NCBI GenBank assembly: GCA_963422745.1
Contig: OY730477.1
Span: forward strand, 1,116,001-1,180,000
DNA from: G963422745 sp963422745
Lineage (GTDB): Bacteria > Actinomycetota > Acidimicrobiia > Acidimicrobiales > Aldehydirespiratoraceae
Direction of reading: 5' to 3'
Length of the DNA stretch: 64,000 bases
The notes beneath the pieces were generated by a model that ran no database searches, was not told the origin of the DNA, and saw only the letters and a program-made list of their open reading frames with translations. Within the stretch, counting starts at the first letter, position 1, and every line of letters begins with the position of its first letter. Below are positions 15,229 to 25,539 of this stretch, in pieces. Made by a program: the position numbers and the translations under genes.

Positions 15229-18039
15229 GTGGTTGCTTGGCTGTTAGCGGTCGGGTTGTTGCTGTGGTCCGGGGCAAGGGATGCCTTGGCCGGTACGAGC
15301 ACTTTGAAGGCGGCGCCTGATTCGGATGATTCGCAAGAGGTGGCGGTCGATGGGGTAGTGGAGTCTGCGGGCTCGGCGGGTTTCGTGGCAGAGTCGTATG
15401 CGCGGGATTATTCGGTGACCGTTGAGGAGGCTGGGCGGCGGTTGGATCGGATTGAGGTGCTGCAGGCTGCGATGGCGTCGATCCGTGAGGTTGAAGGTGC
15501 GCGGGTGGCTGGCTGGGGTATTGAGCACGGCAGTAGTTTTGGGGGGTGGGTTTGGTTGGTAGGTGACGCGCCTGCAAGCGATGAGGCTGTTCGGATAGCG
15601 GCTAGGTTTTCTGATGTTGTGATCCGTACGGGTGCGGTTCATAGTCTTGAGGAGTTGGAGGCGGCGGAGCGTCACCTTGCTGCTTTGTGGGCGCGGGGTG
15701 TGGCTGAGGAGACGGCCGAGCGGCGGGTTGTTGCGCAGAGTTTGGTTGGGGATGATCGCGGTGATGTGTTGGGTTCTTCCAGGATGGTGTTTTCCGCGTT
15801 GGATTTGGAGGCCAATGGTATTGAGGTTGGTGTTGATCTGACGGTGTCTGGCCGGGTTAGGCGGGGTACGGATATTATTCGGGATTCTGTGGCGGATTCG
15901 GTGTTGAAGCCGGATCAGTTGTCTGAATTGTGGACAGGTCTCATAGGTGTACCGGTTAAGGTTTCAGGTGTGCAGGTGGTCAAGCATTCCACGAATGTAC
16001 CCACGGATACTAAGATCGCAGACATTTTGGGTGGTAGTCCTTTCAGGTACTGTACTAGTGGCTTTGCGGCGAAGCAGGTGGGAGGAGATTACGGGATTGT
16101 TACAGCGGGTCATTGTCCAAATTATGGATATTTCTACCCTAGTCCCCCATTTGTGAATTGGATACATCTTCCGTATGTGAAAGGTGAGTTTAATGCAAGG
16201 GCTGATGCCCAATTCCATCGGATCCCTACCGGTATTTCTTATGATCTTCGAGATGATTATTGGTGCGGTGAAAATGCAGAAGAGGTTTGTGATGTCACTG
16301 GCATCAAGAAGCGTGCTGATATGTTGGGTGACTATGTGTGTCATACTGGGTCTCAAACCAAGGTCTCATGTGGCGAGATAACGAATATCACTAGTAATTT
16401 TCTAGACAGAGAGTGGAACGAACTAATTGACTTTGATCCGGTCTTTGTGATAGTTAGGGGGCCAGAGCTCCGAGACCGTGCTGGTGATAGCGGTTCTCCA
16501 TTGTACAACCATGCGGGTGTAGCCTACGGAATCAGCAATATACAGATAATGTATCCAAACGGCAGGGTTGATGTCCTCTTTACGGCGATTGAGGAGGTAG
16601 AAGCTTATCTTGACGTCAAGATCTTGACAGAGGACCCCTCCCCACCGGGTCCTCCGCTAAGGGTTGGCGTTGGTATCGAGTCGGAAGTCGTCAGGCTGTC
16701 ATGGACACCGCCGCCTGAGGGGGCAAATCGGTATCGTGTGTTCCGCCGAAAAAAGTCACGGGGTGACACATATAACCTGATCGGGAACCCTTCGGTTAGC
16801 TCGTTTGATCATCCAGTTGCAGAGTTGCTCCCAGGGATGGAATACGAGTACCGGGTTAAAGCAGTCAACAACTTGGATATGGTAGGGCCTGATAGCGAAA
16901 TTGCGACTGTCTCAATACCTGGAGTTGATGGGCTCAAGGCGCAGCCTGGTGTTGAGCGTGTATCTGTGTCTTGGGCGGAGCCAGCCGGTGATGTTGTGAG
17001 TTATGAGGTATACCGGCGTGCTGCGGTAGCGGGTGAACCGTATCGCAAGGTGGGTGATACCGAGAAGGCATTGTTTGTTGATGCTGTTTCGGGGTTGACA
17101 CCTGGTGTTGAGTATTATTACAGGGTGAAAGTTGTGGGTTCCAGCGGACTACCTGGCAGTTGGGGGCCCGGCTCAAACTACGCGCGCGCGGTTGTGCCTG
17201 CTGTTGTGGGACTAACCGCTGTGGTTGGTGTTGAGCGTGTATCTGTGTCTTGGGCGGAGCCAGCCGGTGATGTTGTGAGTTATGAGGTATACCGGCGTGC
17301 TGCGGTAGCGGGTGAACCGTATCGCAAGGTGGGTGATACCAAGAAGGCATTGTTTGTTGATGCTGTTTCGGGGTTGACACCTGGTGTTGAGTATTATTAC
17401 AGGGTGAAAGTTGTGGGTTCCAGCGGACTGGCTGGCAGTTGGGGGCCCGGCTCAAATTACGCGCGGGTTGTGGCTGCTGCCGTAGGCGGGCTCAAAGCAA
17501 CCGCTGTTTCTGGTGGTGTGTCAGTCACTTGGGCGAAACCAGCAGGTGATGTTGCCCGGTATGAAGTGTACCGCCGGGCAGCGATTCGAGGCCAGCCCTA
17601 CACTAAGATCGGTCAGGCAAAATCAGTTTCGTATTCTGACCCGTCAACTGGACTGGTTCCCGGCGCGGAGTACTATTACCGAGTGAAGGCAGTCGGCACC
17701 AGCGGCGTGGCTGGCAGTTGGGGGCCCGGCTCAAACTATGCGAGGGTTGTGGCTGCTGCCGTAGGCGGGCTCAAAGCAACCGCTGTTCCTGGTGGTGTGT
17801 CAGTCTCCTGGGCGAAACCGGCCGGTGATGTTGCCCGATACAAGGTGTACCGCCGGGTAGCCATTCAAGGCCAGCCTTACACCGAGATCGTTGAAACGAC
17901 ATCGGCTTCGTATCTGGATCGATCCGCTGGTTTGATACGGGGTATCGAGTACTATTACCGGGTGAAACCGGTCGGCGCGAGCGGCGTGGTTGGCGGCTGG
18001 GGACCAGGCCCAAACTATGCCAGCATCAGATACCGGTAA
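15229..18039 (+). CDS. Array copy 1: secreted streptogrisin-like protease with 5 FN3 modules
   Basis: This 936-residue protein starts with the signal peptide MVAWLLAVGLLLWSGARDALA. The propeptide begins near residue 51 (FVAESYARDYSVTVEEAGRR), and the S1 domain spans about 270-465 with His295, Asp326 and Ser421 in GDSGSP. It is the most divergent protease of the array. The His-Asp spacing is 31 rather than 24 residues. The Cys before the active-site loop is replaced (LRDRAGDS), and the partner Cys near residue 445 is lost with it. The basic site is GRVRRGT instead of GRSRRDA. Five FN3 modules fill about 470-936. Modules 2 and 3 are a near-identical 279-bp duplication (16951-17229 and from 17230). 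The protein ends NYASIRYR. Confidence 0.85.
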   Translation: MVAWLLAVGLLLWSGARDALAGTSTLKAAPDSDDSQEVAVDGVVESAGSAGFVAESYARDYSVTVEEAGRRLDRIEVLQAAMASIREVEGARVAGWGIEHGSSFGGWVWLVGDAPASDEAVRIAARFSDVVIRTGAVHSLEELEAAERHLAALWARGVAEETAERRVVAQSLVGDDRGDVLGSSRMVFSALDLEANGIEVGVDLTVSGRVRRGTDIIRDSVADSVLKPDQLSELWTGLIGVPVKVSGVQVVKHSTNVPTDTKIADILGGSPFRYCTSGFAAKQVGGDYGIVTAGHCPNYGYFYPSPPFVNWIHLPYVKGEFNARADAQFHRIPTGISYDLRDDYWCGENAEEVCDVTGIKKRADMLGDYVCHTGSQTKVSCGEITNITSNFLDREWNELIDFDPVFVIVRGPELRDRAGDSGSPLYNHAGVAYGISNIQIMYPNGRVDVLFTAIEEVEAYLDVKILTEDPSPPGPPLRVGVGIESEVVRLSWTPPPEGANRYRVFRRKKSRGDTYNLIGNPSVSSFDHPVAELLPGMEYEYRVKAVNNLDMVGPDSEIATVSIPGVDGLKAQPGVERVSVSWAEPAGDVVSYEVYRRAAVAGEPYRKVGDTEKALFVDAVSGLTPGVEYYYRVKVVGSSGLPGSWGPGSNYARAVVPAVVGLTAVVGVERVSVSWAEPAGDVVSYEVYRRAAVAGEPYRKVGDTKKALFVDAVSGLTPGVEYYYRVKVVGSSGLAGSWGPGSNYARVVAAAVGGLKATAVSGGVSVTWAKPAGDVARYEVYRRAAIRGQPYTKIGQAKSVSYSDPSTGLVPGAEYYYRVKAVGTSGVAGSWGPGSNYARVVAAAVGGLKATAVPGGVSVSWAKPAGDVARYKVYRRVAIQGQPYTEIVETTSASYLDRSAGLIRGIEYYYRVKPVGASGVVGGWGPGPNYASIRYR
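16951..17458 (+). repeat. Tandem 279-bp FN3 duplication in copy 1
   Basis: GTTGAGCGTGTATCTGTGTC starts at 16951 and again at 17230. The two units are almost identical for about 230 bases, which indicates recent duplication of one 93-codon FN3 module. Confidence 0.85.
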
Positions 18040-18142
18040 TGGTCACTGGGCCGCCCCTACCCGGCACCCCGAGGCAGGCGTACTTGTGCGCTGAACGTTA
18101 GGCAGTGGACTTCGATTTTCTTCACCCGGCCGTTTGATGTGC

Positions 18143-18148
18143 TAGTCT
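18143..18148 (+). promoter_or_regulatory. -10 element of copy 2 (TAGTCT)
   Basis: It lies 6 nt before ATG 18155. Confidence 0.6.
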
Positions 18149-18154
18149 TGTCGT

Positions 18155-21100
18155 ATGATTGTCTTGTTGTTGACGGTTGGGGTGTGGCTGTGGTCCGGGT
18201 CCGGGGAGGCCATGACCGGTACGAGCACTTTGGAGGCGACGGCTGTTTCGGATGGTTCTGGAGATGCGGTGGATGTTGAGCTGTCAACGAAGGATGATCT
18301 TGGTGCCCGAGTGCTGCTGTCTCCTAGTTTACGGGCACAGGTGGCTGCTCCAGGGGAGCTTATGGATGGGAGTCCATTTCATGGGGTTGTTGTGTCTTGG
18401 GATGGGGTTGAGGGCGATGTTGCTAGTTTTGAAGTCCATCGTCGTGCGGCTGTGGAAGAAGCAGAATATGAGAAGATCGGTGTTTCTGATGGTAGTGATA
18501 CTACCTTTTATGATCCTCTTAGTGGCTTAACTCCTGGTGTGGCATATCATTATCGTATATGGACGGTTAGTAGCGAGGGCGTTGCAAGTCATTGGGGAAG
18601 CGAGTTGGACTATGCGGTCGTCACAGTCCCCGGTCTTACTGATCTGCAAGCCTCAGTAAGTGAGGATTCGGAGTCAATAATAGTTTCCTGGGATGAACCA
18701 GTAGGCGATGTTGTCAGTTATGAAGTGTACCGTTCGGATTCCGCGCAGAGCAATGGTTATGCCAAGATCGGTGAACCGACGTCGGCTTCGTATTCTGATC
18801 TGTCAGCTGGCATGTTTCCCGGTTCGGTGTACTACTACCGAGTGAAAGCGGTTAGCGCTGCTGGTGTGGTAGGTGGCTGGGGGACAGACAAGAACTATGC
18901 GCGGGTTGTGGTTCCGGCTGCTGAGGAACAGTCTGGACCGCCGGGTGTTCCTCGGAAGCTTGTAGTCCGCCTTAAGACCGAGCCGGGCGGTGGGGTGGAG
19001 TTGACCTGGAAACCAGTCAAGGGCAATGTGACATATCAAGTCTATCGGCGGGTAGGTAGATCCGGCACAGAATACGAACTGATTGGTACAAGCGAGGAGA
19101 CATCCTATGTTGACGACTATCGACAACTAACCCGTGGAACCAGATACCTGTATTTTGTTCGGGCGATGTCGGGTTCATTGGTGAGCGGGCCTAGTAATGT
19201 ATTTGGCATTGAATTGCCAAAGAAAGATCTAAGTACCCGAATGTTGCTGTCTCCTAGTTTACGGGCACAGGTGGCTGCTCCAGGGGAGCTTATGGATGGG
19301 AGTCCATTTCATGGGGTTGTTGTGTCTTGGGATGGGGTTGAGGGCGATGTTGCTAGTTTTGAAGTCCATCGTCGTGCGGCTGTGGACGAAACGGAATATG
19401 AGAAGATCGGTGTTTCTGATGGTAGTGATACTACCTTTTATGATCCTCTTAGTGGTTTAACTCCTGGTGTATTATATTCTTATCGTTTATGGACGGTTAG
19501 TAGCGAGGGCGTTGCAAGTCATTGGGGAAATGAGTTTGACTATGCGGTCGTGAGAGTCCCGGGTCTTACTGGTCTGCAGGCATCGGTGAGTGAGGATTCG
19601 GAGTCGATAATAGTTTCGTGGGATGAACCAGTAGGCGATGTTGTTAGTTATGTGGTGCACCGCCGGGCAGCTGTGAAAGGCCAGGTCTACACTGTTATCG
19701 GATTAACAACAATGACTTCGTATCCTGATCTGTCTGCTGACATGGTTCCCGGTTCGGTGTACTACTACCGAGTGCAAGCGGTTAGCGCTGCTGGTGTAGT
19801 GGGTAACGCGGGTGTGTTTAGCGACTGGAGGGTATACAACGACTATGCAAAGGTTGTGGTTCCGGGTCTTGAGGAACAGTCTGGACCGCCGGGTGTTCCT
19901 CGGAAGCTTGTAGTCCGCCTTAAGATGAGGACGGCGGGTGGGGTGGAGTTGACCTGGAAACCAGTCAAAGGCGATGTAATATACAATGTCTATAGGCGGG
20001 TAGGTAGATCCGGCACAGAATACGAACTGATTGGTACAAGCGAGGAGACATCCTATGTTGACGACTATCGACAACTAACCCGTGGAACCAGATACCTGTA
20101 TTTTGTTCGGGCGATGTCGGGTTCATTGGTGAGCGGGCCTAGTAATGTATTTGGCATTGAATTGCCAAAGAAAGATCTAAGTACCCGAATGTTGCTGTCT
20201 CCTAGTTTACGGGCGGCGATAGCTGCTCCAGGGGAGCTTATGGATGGGAGTCCATTTCATGGGGTTGTTGTGTCTTGGGATGGGGTTGAGGGCGATGTTG
20301 CTAGTTTTGAAGTCCATCGTCGTGCGGCTGTGGACGAAGCGGAATATGAGAAGATCGGTGTTTCTGATGGTAGTGATACTACCTTTTATGATCCTCTTAG
20401 TGGTTTAACTCCTGGTGTATTATATTCTTATCGTTTATGGACGGTTAGTAGCGAGGGCGTTGCAAGTCATTGGGGAAATGAGTTTGACTATGCGGTCGTG
20501 AGAGTCCCGGGTCTTACTGGTCTGCAGGCATCGGTGAGTGAGGATTCGGAGTCGATAATAGTTTCGTGGGATGAACCAGTAGGCGATGTTGTTAGTTATG
20601 TGGTGCACCGCCGGGCAGCTGTGAAAGGCCAGGTCTACACTGTTATCGGATTAACAACAATGACTTCGTATCCTGATCTGTCTGCTGACATGGTTCCCGG
20701 TTCGGTGTACTACTACCGAGTGCAAGCGGTTAGCGCTGCTGGTGTAGTGGGTAACGCGGGTGTGTTTAGCGACTGGAGGGTATACAACGACTATGCAAAG
20801 GTTGTGGTTCCGGCTGATGAGGAACAGTCTGGACCGCCGGGTGTGCCTCAGAATCTTTTAGGCCGTCTTAAGACCGAGCCGGGCGGTGGTGTGGAGTTGA
20901 CCTGGACACCAGTCAAAGGCAATGTGACATATCAAGTTTATCGGCGTGTAAGTAGATCCGGCACAGAATACGAATTGATTGGTACAAGCAAGGGAACATC
21001 TTATGTTGACCTCCATAGTTCCCTGCCCCCTGGGTTCAGGTATCAATATATCGTGCGGGCTGCGTCGGGCGTATTGGTGAGCGAGCGTAGTAATGACTTC

Positions 21101-22291
21101 CAAATCAACATAGTTACATTCAGAGATCTCCATACTGAAGTTAGCGGGGATGGGTATTGGGTTGATCTCAGCTGGAAGCTTGATCCACCTTCTACCAATG
21201 TTGATATCCAACATTTTGAAATCCTTCGCCGTGAAGCATCAGAGACTAGTTACGTAACTGTTGGACGGGTTGCGTGTTGCTCTTACCGTGAGCGGATTGG
21301 AAGAGGACCGCTGCCAGGGATGGAATACGTATACCGGGTGAGACCAATAAACCGATATGGATTGGTGGGTTCGTGGGGGTCTAGTTCTGACTATGCTGTT
21401 GTGCGAGTGCCGACTACTAAGCCACAGGCACGGATGGCTGACCCCGGGACGCTCGTAGATTCAATTCCATTTCATGGAGTCCGCTTATCCTGGGACGATG
21501 TCAAAGGTGGCGTTACCCATTTTACGGTCCATCGCCGTGCGGCTGTGGCAGGACAACAATATGGGTGGATCATGACTAATTTCGCTAGTGATACTACCTA
21601 CTATGATCCTCTTATTTCGTTAACTCCAGGTGTGGAATACTATTATCGGGTGAAGACGGTTAGTCATAGTCGTGATGAAGGTCATTGGGGTAGTGGATCA
21701 AACTATGCGGCGGTGAGGGTCCCGGCCCTTACTGGCCTACAGGCCGAGGTGAGCCCAGATTCGGCGTCAATAATGGTCTCTTGGGCTGAGACAGTAGGTG
21801 ATGTTGCCAGATATGAGGTGTATCGTCGGGTAGCTGCGAGTGGCCATGCCTACACTAAAATTGGTGACGCGACAACGGCTTCGTATTCTGACCCATCTGC
21901 TGGCGTGGTTCCCGGTGCGGAATACTATTACCGGGTGAAAGCGGTGAGCACTGCTGGTGCGGTTGGTAGCTGGGGGTTAGGTAGAAACTATGCGGGGGTT
22001 GTGTCTCCCGCCGTCGGAAACCTTCAAGCTGTCGCTGCTTCTGGTGGTGTGTCGGTGTCTTGGGAGCAATCAGCGGGTGATACTGTTCGATACGAGGTGT
22101 ATCGTCGGGTAGCGGTTAGAGGCCAGGCTTATGCCAAGATTGCTGAAACGGCAACCGCTTCGTATCTGGATCAATCTACAGACCTAGTAGCAGGTACAGA
22201 GTATTACTACCGGGTGAAACCAGTCGGTACCAACGGCGTGGTTGGCGGATGGGGGCCAGGCGCGAACTACGCCAGCATCAAATACCGCTGA
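18155..22291 (+). CDS. Array copy 2: secreted all-FN3 protein lacking the protease
   Basis: This 1378-residue protein has signal peptide MIVLLLTVGVWLWSGSGEAMT, a short Ser/Asp stalk, then about 13 FN3-like modules of 90-105 residues. There is no propeptide, no RSRR site and no S1 domain. Typical module motifs are VVSWDGVEGDVASFEVHRRAA and LTPGVEYYYRV. A block of three modules is triplicated: units start at 18311, 19241 and 20189, the last two nearly identical. The final module and the ending NYASIKYR match the protease paralogues, so the protein probably shares their destination. It could be an adhesin, a scaffold or a binding competitor. It most likely arose from a protease gene by deletion. 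Confidence 0.8.
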   Translation: MIVLLLTVGVWLWSGSGEAMTGTSTLEATAVSDGSGDAVDVELSTKDDLGARVLLSPSLRAQVAAPGELMDGSPFHGVVVSWDGVEGDVASFEVHRRAAVEEAEYEKIGVSDGSDTTFYDPLSGLTPGVAYHYRIWTVSSEGVASHWGSELDYAVVTVPGLTDLQASVSEDSESIIVSWDEPVGDVVSYEVYRSDSAQSNGYAKIGEPTSASYSDLSAGMFPGSVYYYRVKAVSAAGVVGGWGTDKNYARVVVPAAEEQSGPPGVPRKLVVRLKTEPGGGVELTWKPVKGNVTYQVYRRVGRSGTEYELIGTSEETSYVDDYRQLTRGTRYLYFVRAMSGSLVSGPSNVFGIELPKKDLSTRMLLSPSLRAQVAAPGELMDGSPFHGVVVSWDGVEGDVASFEVHRRAAVDETEYEKIGVSDGSDTTFYDPLSGLTPGVLYSYRLWTVSSEGVASHWGNEFDYAVVRVPGLTGLQASVSEDSESIIVSWDEPVGDVVSYVVHRRAAVKGQVYTVIGLTTMTSYPDLSADMVPGSVYYYRVQAVSAAGVVGNAGVFSDWRVYNDYAKVVVPGLEEQSGPPGVPRKLVVRLKMRTAGGVELTWKPVKGDVIYNVYRRVGRSGTEYELIGTSEETSYVDDYRQLTRGTRYLYFVRAMSGSLVSGPSNVFGIELPKKDLSTRMLLSPSLRAAIAAPGELMDGSPFHGVVVSWDGVEGDVASFEVHRRAAVDEAEYEKIGVSDGSDTTFYDPLSGLTPGVLYSYRLWTVSSEGVASHWGNEFDYAVVRVPGLTGLQASVSEDSESIIVSWDEPVGDVVSYVVHRRAAVKGQVYTVIGLTTMTSYPDLSADMVPGSVYYYRVQAVSAAGVVGNAGVFSDWRVYNDYAKVVVPADEEQSGPPGVPQNLLGRLKTEPGGGVELTWTPVKGNVTYQVYRRVSRSGTEYELIGTSKGTSYVDLHSSLPPGFRYQYIVRAASGVLVSERSNDFQINIVTFRDLHTEVSGDGYWVDLSWKLDPPSTNVDIQHFEILRREASETSYVTVGRVACCSYRERIGRGPLPGMEYVYRVRPINRYGLVGSWGSSSDYAVVRVPTTKPQARMADPGTLVDSIPFHGVRLSWDDVKGGVTHFTVHRRAAVAGQQYGWIMTNFASDTTYYDPLISLTPGVEYYYRVKTVSHSRDEGHWGSGSNYAAVRVPALTGLQAEVSPDSASIMVSWAETVGDVARYEVYRRVAASGHAYTKIGDATTASYSDPSAGVVPGAEYYYRVKAVSTAGAVGSWGLGRNYAGVVSPAVGNLQAVAASGGVSVSWEQSAGDTVRYEVYRRVAVRGQAYAKIAETATASYLDQSTDLVAGTEYYYRVKPVGTNGVVGGWGPGANYASIKYR
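19241..20816 (+). repeat. Near-identical 948-bp tandem duplication in copy 2
   Basis: ATGTTGCTGTCTCCTAGTTT begins at 19241 and 20189, and the following roughly 630 bases agree almost completely. A third, older copy starts at 18311. Each unit spans three FN3 modules. Confidence 0.85.
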
Positions 22292-22349
22292 CAGACTCTG
22301 GGACTGCAGATCGCTCGGGTCTCCCGAACAGGTGGTTCGCCGACGTCGT

Positions 22350-22545
22350 ACGAGGTCGCAGCTTCAACCGGTGACGTAGCCCGATATGAGGTGTATCGTC
22401 GGGCAGCGATTCAAGGACAGGCTTACGCCAAGATCGGTGACACAAACTACGGTTTCGTATTCCGACCCGTCTACTGATTTGGTTCCCGGTGCGGAGTACT
22501 ATTATCGGGTGAAGGCGGTTAGCGCTACTGCACTGCTCGTTAACC
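22350..22545 (+). pseudogene. Stray FN3 module remnant
   Basis: Translation gives GDVARYEVYRRAAIQGQAYAK, then a two-base loss near 22442 shifts frame to SYSDPSTDLVPGAEYYYRVK. It has no start or signal peptide. It is the leftover of a deleted array gene between copies 2 and 3. The rest of the gap (22546-22646) is the class I upstream block of copy 3. Confidence 0.75.
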
Positions 22546-22646
22546 GACACTTGGCCGCCCCGGTGATCGTGACGCCATGCGCGTCCCTGGAGTCTAGTGA
22601 GCTGGGCTTGGGTGTATTTGGCTCCCTGCCCGGCTCATCAACGTAC

Positions 22647-22652
22647 TAGTCT
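22647..22652 (+). promoter_or_regulatory. -10 element of copy 3 (TAGTCT)
   Basis: It lies 7 nt before ATG 22660, in the class I context GGCTCATCAACGTACTAGTC. Confidence 0.6.
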
Positions 22653-22659
22653 TTTCTAG

Positions 22660-25539
22660 ATGCTTGCTTTGTTGTTGGCAGTCGGGTCTTGGTTGTGGGC
22701 TGGGTCAGGAGAGGCCCTGGCCGACACGGGCACTTCGGAGGCGGCGGCTAGTTCAGACAGTTCGGGAGAGGCAGCAGCCGTTTCGGACACCTCGGAGGGT
22801 GCGGCGGCTAGTTCGGATGGTTCGAGGGATGTGTCGGCTGTTTCGGTGGCGGGTTCAGCGGGTTTTGTGGCGGAGTCGTATGCGCGGGATTACTCGGTGA
22901 CCGTTGACGAGGCTTGGCGGCGTTTGAGCCGGATCGCCTTGCTGCAGGAGGCCATGGGCTCGATCCGGGCGCTGGAGGGTTCCAGGGTTGCTGGCTGGGG
23001 GATTGATCATGGCGAGGGTTTCGGGGCGTGGGTGTGGCTGGCTGGTGACGATGAACCGAGCGTGGAGGCGGCGCGGGTTGCGGCCGCGCATGATGATGTG
23101 GAGATCCGCACCGGTGCCACGCACACGTATGAAGAACTACTAGCCGTTCAGGACCGGATTGATCCCACACTGATCACTGATGACCCCGAGACCAGCTCCA
23201 AGATCGCCGCGATGGTGGTCTACACGGGTATTGATATGGCAGCCAACAGCGTCAAGATCGCCATCGACACTGATGCGGGGTCTGGTCGTTCCCGCCGCGA
23301 CGCCCCACCCGAGCATGAGTCAGATACTGAGGGTTTCGCTGCTGAAGCAGTCCTACTTGGCAAAGCACTGCAGAAACACACAGGTGTAGAAGTGACAGTG
23401 ACCGACGCCTCAGGGTTCGCAACGAACGCGAACTTCAGGGCCGGACAAACAATGACGACATGCACGGCAGGATTCGCAGCCAAACAGACCGGAGGTCCCT
23501 ACGGGGTCCTCACAGCAGGCCACTGTGAAAGTTACCAGGAAATGCATGGAGAGAAACTGCCGTATGTGGTTGGAGATGAAGGAACAAGAGCAGATGCACA
23601 ATTCCACCGGATTCTAGATGATTCCTCCATTCATCTCACTAATGACTACATCTGCGGAGCCGACGCGGACTCTGTGTGTGAGGTAACTGGTACTCGACGA
23701 CGCGCCTACATGATGGGCGCTTACGTCTGTCACACCGGAATAATGTCTGGTGTCTCATGTGGTACAGTAATCGGTACTTCAGTCAGCCCCACAGAACGGT
23801 TCAGATTGGGTGCCATTACATGTCGGAATCAAGATAACCGTTGGACCGCATGTGAACGAGTATACGTGGAGGCTCAAGGCCCGAATCTGAAATCCTGCTA
23901 TGGCGACAGCGGCGGACCATTCTATGATGATGATGGCGTCGCCTACGGGATCCTAAAAGCATCGAATGGGTATGATAACTGCGATCTTGGGGGTCGGACT
24001 GTACTCTTTTCGGCGATTAAGGAAATTGAGGACTATCTTGATGTCAAAGTACTGATAAATCCACCTCAGAGGCCCGACTCACCTCAAGACTTGCAAGGTC
24101 ATCTCAAGATCAATACCAAGGCTGGCATAAAGTTGACTTGGACCGCGCCAGCCGGAGAGGTATTTGCGTATCGCGTCTATCGTCGGTTCAGTAGATCCGA
24201 ACGAGGTTGGGAGCTTATTGCTACTACCAAGAACACATCACATCTTGATCCTAGTTCGGATTTGACCCCAGGATTCAGATATGACTACATGGTGCGAGCG
24301 ATCACCACGCCGACCCTTGCAAGTAGATACAGTCGCGAAATCCAAGTTGCTTCATTTGATATTGAAGACCTGAGTGCTGAAGTGAGTCTGCAAGGTTCAA
24401 GGAGTCGAAGTGGAGTACAACTCAGTTGGAAAATCCCCTCGCCTTCGAAGGATGAGAACATCAGTCATTTTCGAATATATCGACGCGCATTGGGATCAGG
24501 GCAAGGCTACAGACAAATCGGTCGAAGCGATTGCTGCGACTTTCTTGACCCGATTTCAGGGCTACGTCTCGGAGTCAAATATCTCTACCGCGTAAGGCCG
24601 GTCAATCAGCATGACTTGGCAGGTTCGTGGGGATCTAACTCCGACTACGTTGCTGCGCGAGTGCCAACTGCTAAGCCAAAGGCTCGGGTTGCAAATCCCG
24701 GGGCTATACACAATGGGAGACAATTTCGTGGAGTCGTAGTATCGTGGAACGAGGTCATTGGCGACGTAGCCAATTACGAGGTGTATCGGCGAGCAGCTGT
24801 GGCCGGACATCCATATGAGCGGATCGGTATTATCAGCGAGACCGAATATTATGATCCTGAGGCTGGGTTAACTCCTGGCATGGAATACTACTACCGCATC
24901 AAGACCGTTAGCAGCGCTGGTGTTGTCGGTCACTGGGGGAGCAGATCGAATTATTCCGCGGTGAGGCTCCCGGCCCTGACCGGCCTACAAGCAGCGGTTA
25001 GCTCAGACTCAGCGTCAATATCGTTCGCTTGGGCGAAACCAATAGGTGACGTCGCCCGATATGAGATATATCGCCGGGTAGCAATTCGAGGTCAGCTCTA
25101 TACCAAGGTTGGTGAAACAACCACAGCCTCGTACTCTGACCCATCAACCGGTCTGATACCCGGCGCCGAGTACTATTACCGAGTGAAAGCGGTCAACGCT
25201 GCTGGAGCAGTAGGCAGCTGGGGAACCGGAAAGAACTACGCGCGGGCGGTGGCTCCCGCCGTAGGCGCACTCAAAGCAGTGCATGCTTCTGGTGGCGTGT
25301 CAGTCACTTGGTCTCAGTCAACCGGTGACGTCGCCCGATACAAGGTGTATCGCCGGGTAGCCGTTCAAGGCCAGGCCTACGCCGAAATCGCTGAAACGAC
25401 GGCAGCTCCGTATCTGGATCAATCAGCTAGCCTGACACCGGGTACCGAATACTATTACCGGGTGAAACCAGTCGGCGCGAGCGGTGTGGTTGGCGGCTGG
25501 GGACCAGGCCCGAACTACGCCAGCATCAAATACCGCTAA
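22660..25539 (+). CDS. Array copy 3: secreted streptogrisin-like protease with 5 FN3 modules
   Basis: This 959-residue protein has signal peptide MLALLLAVGSWLWAGSGEALA, a stalk of Ser/Asp/Ala repeats to about residue 65, then the propeptide (AESYARDYSVTVDEAWRR, VAGWGIDHGEGFGAWVWLAGD). The basic site GRSRRDA is near residue 210. The S1 domain has paired-Cys landmarks CTAGFAAKQTGG...TAGHC and VCHTGIMSGVSCGTV, as in streptogrisins, with His288, Asp312 and Ser417 in CYGDSGGP. The pocket-loop residues are Lys then Tyr (LKSCYGDS). The second FN3 contains adjacent cysteines (SDCCDFLD). The protein ends NYASIKYR. Confidence 0.87.
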   Translation: MLALLLAVGSWLWAGSGEALADTGTSEAAASSDSSGEAAAVSDTSEGAAASSDGSRDVSAVSVAGSAGFVAESYARDYSVTVDEAWRRLSRIALLQEAMGSIRALEGSRVAGWGIDHGEGFGAWVWLAGDDEPSVEAARVAAAHDDVEIRTGATHTYEELLAVQDRIDPTLITDDPETSSKIAAMVVYTGIDMAANSVKIAIDTDAGSGRSRRDAPPEHESDTEGFAAEAVLLGKALQKHTGVEVTVTDASGFATNANFRAGQTMTTCTAGFAAKQTGGPYGVLTAGHCESYQEMHGEKLPYVVGDEGTRADAQFHRILDDSSIHLTNDYICGADADSVCEVTGTRRRAYMMGAYVCHTGIMSGVSCGTVIGTSVSPTERFRLGAITCRNQDNRWTACERVYVEAQGPNLKSCYGDSGGPFYDDDGVAYGILKASNGYDNCDLGGRTVLFSAIKEIEDYLDVKVLINPPQRPDSPQDLQGHLKINTKAGIKLTWTAPAGEVFAYRVYRRFSRSERGWELIATTKNTSHLDPSSDLTPGFRYDYMVRAITTPTLASRYSREIQVASFDIEDLSAEVSLQGSRSRSGVQLSWKIPSPSKDENISHFRIYRRALGSGQGYRQIGRSDCCDFLDPISGLRLGVKYLYRVRPVNQHDLAGSWGSNSDYVAARVPTAKPKARVANPGAIHNGRQFRGVVVSWNEVIGDVANYEVYRRAAVAGHPYERIGIISETEYYDPEAGLTPGMEYYYRIKTVSSAGVVGHWGSRSNYSAVRLPALTGLQAAVSSDSASISFAWAKPIGDVARYEIYRRVAIRGQLYTKVGETTTASYSDPSTGLIPGAEYYYRVKAVNAAGAVGSWGTGKNYARAVAPAVGALKAVHASGGVSVTWSQSTGDVARYKVYRRVAVQGQAYAEIAETTAAPYLDQSASLTPGTEYYYRVKPVGASGVVGGWGPGPNYASIKYR

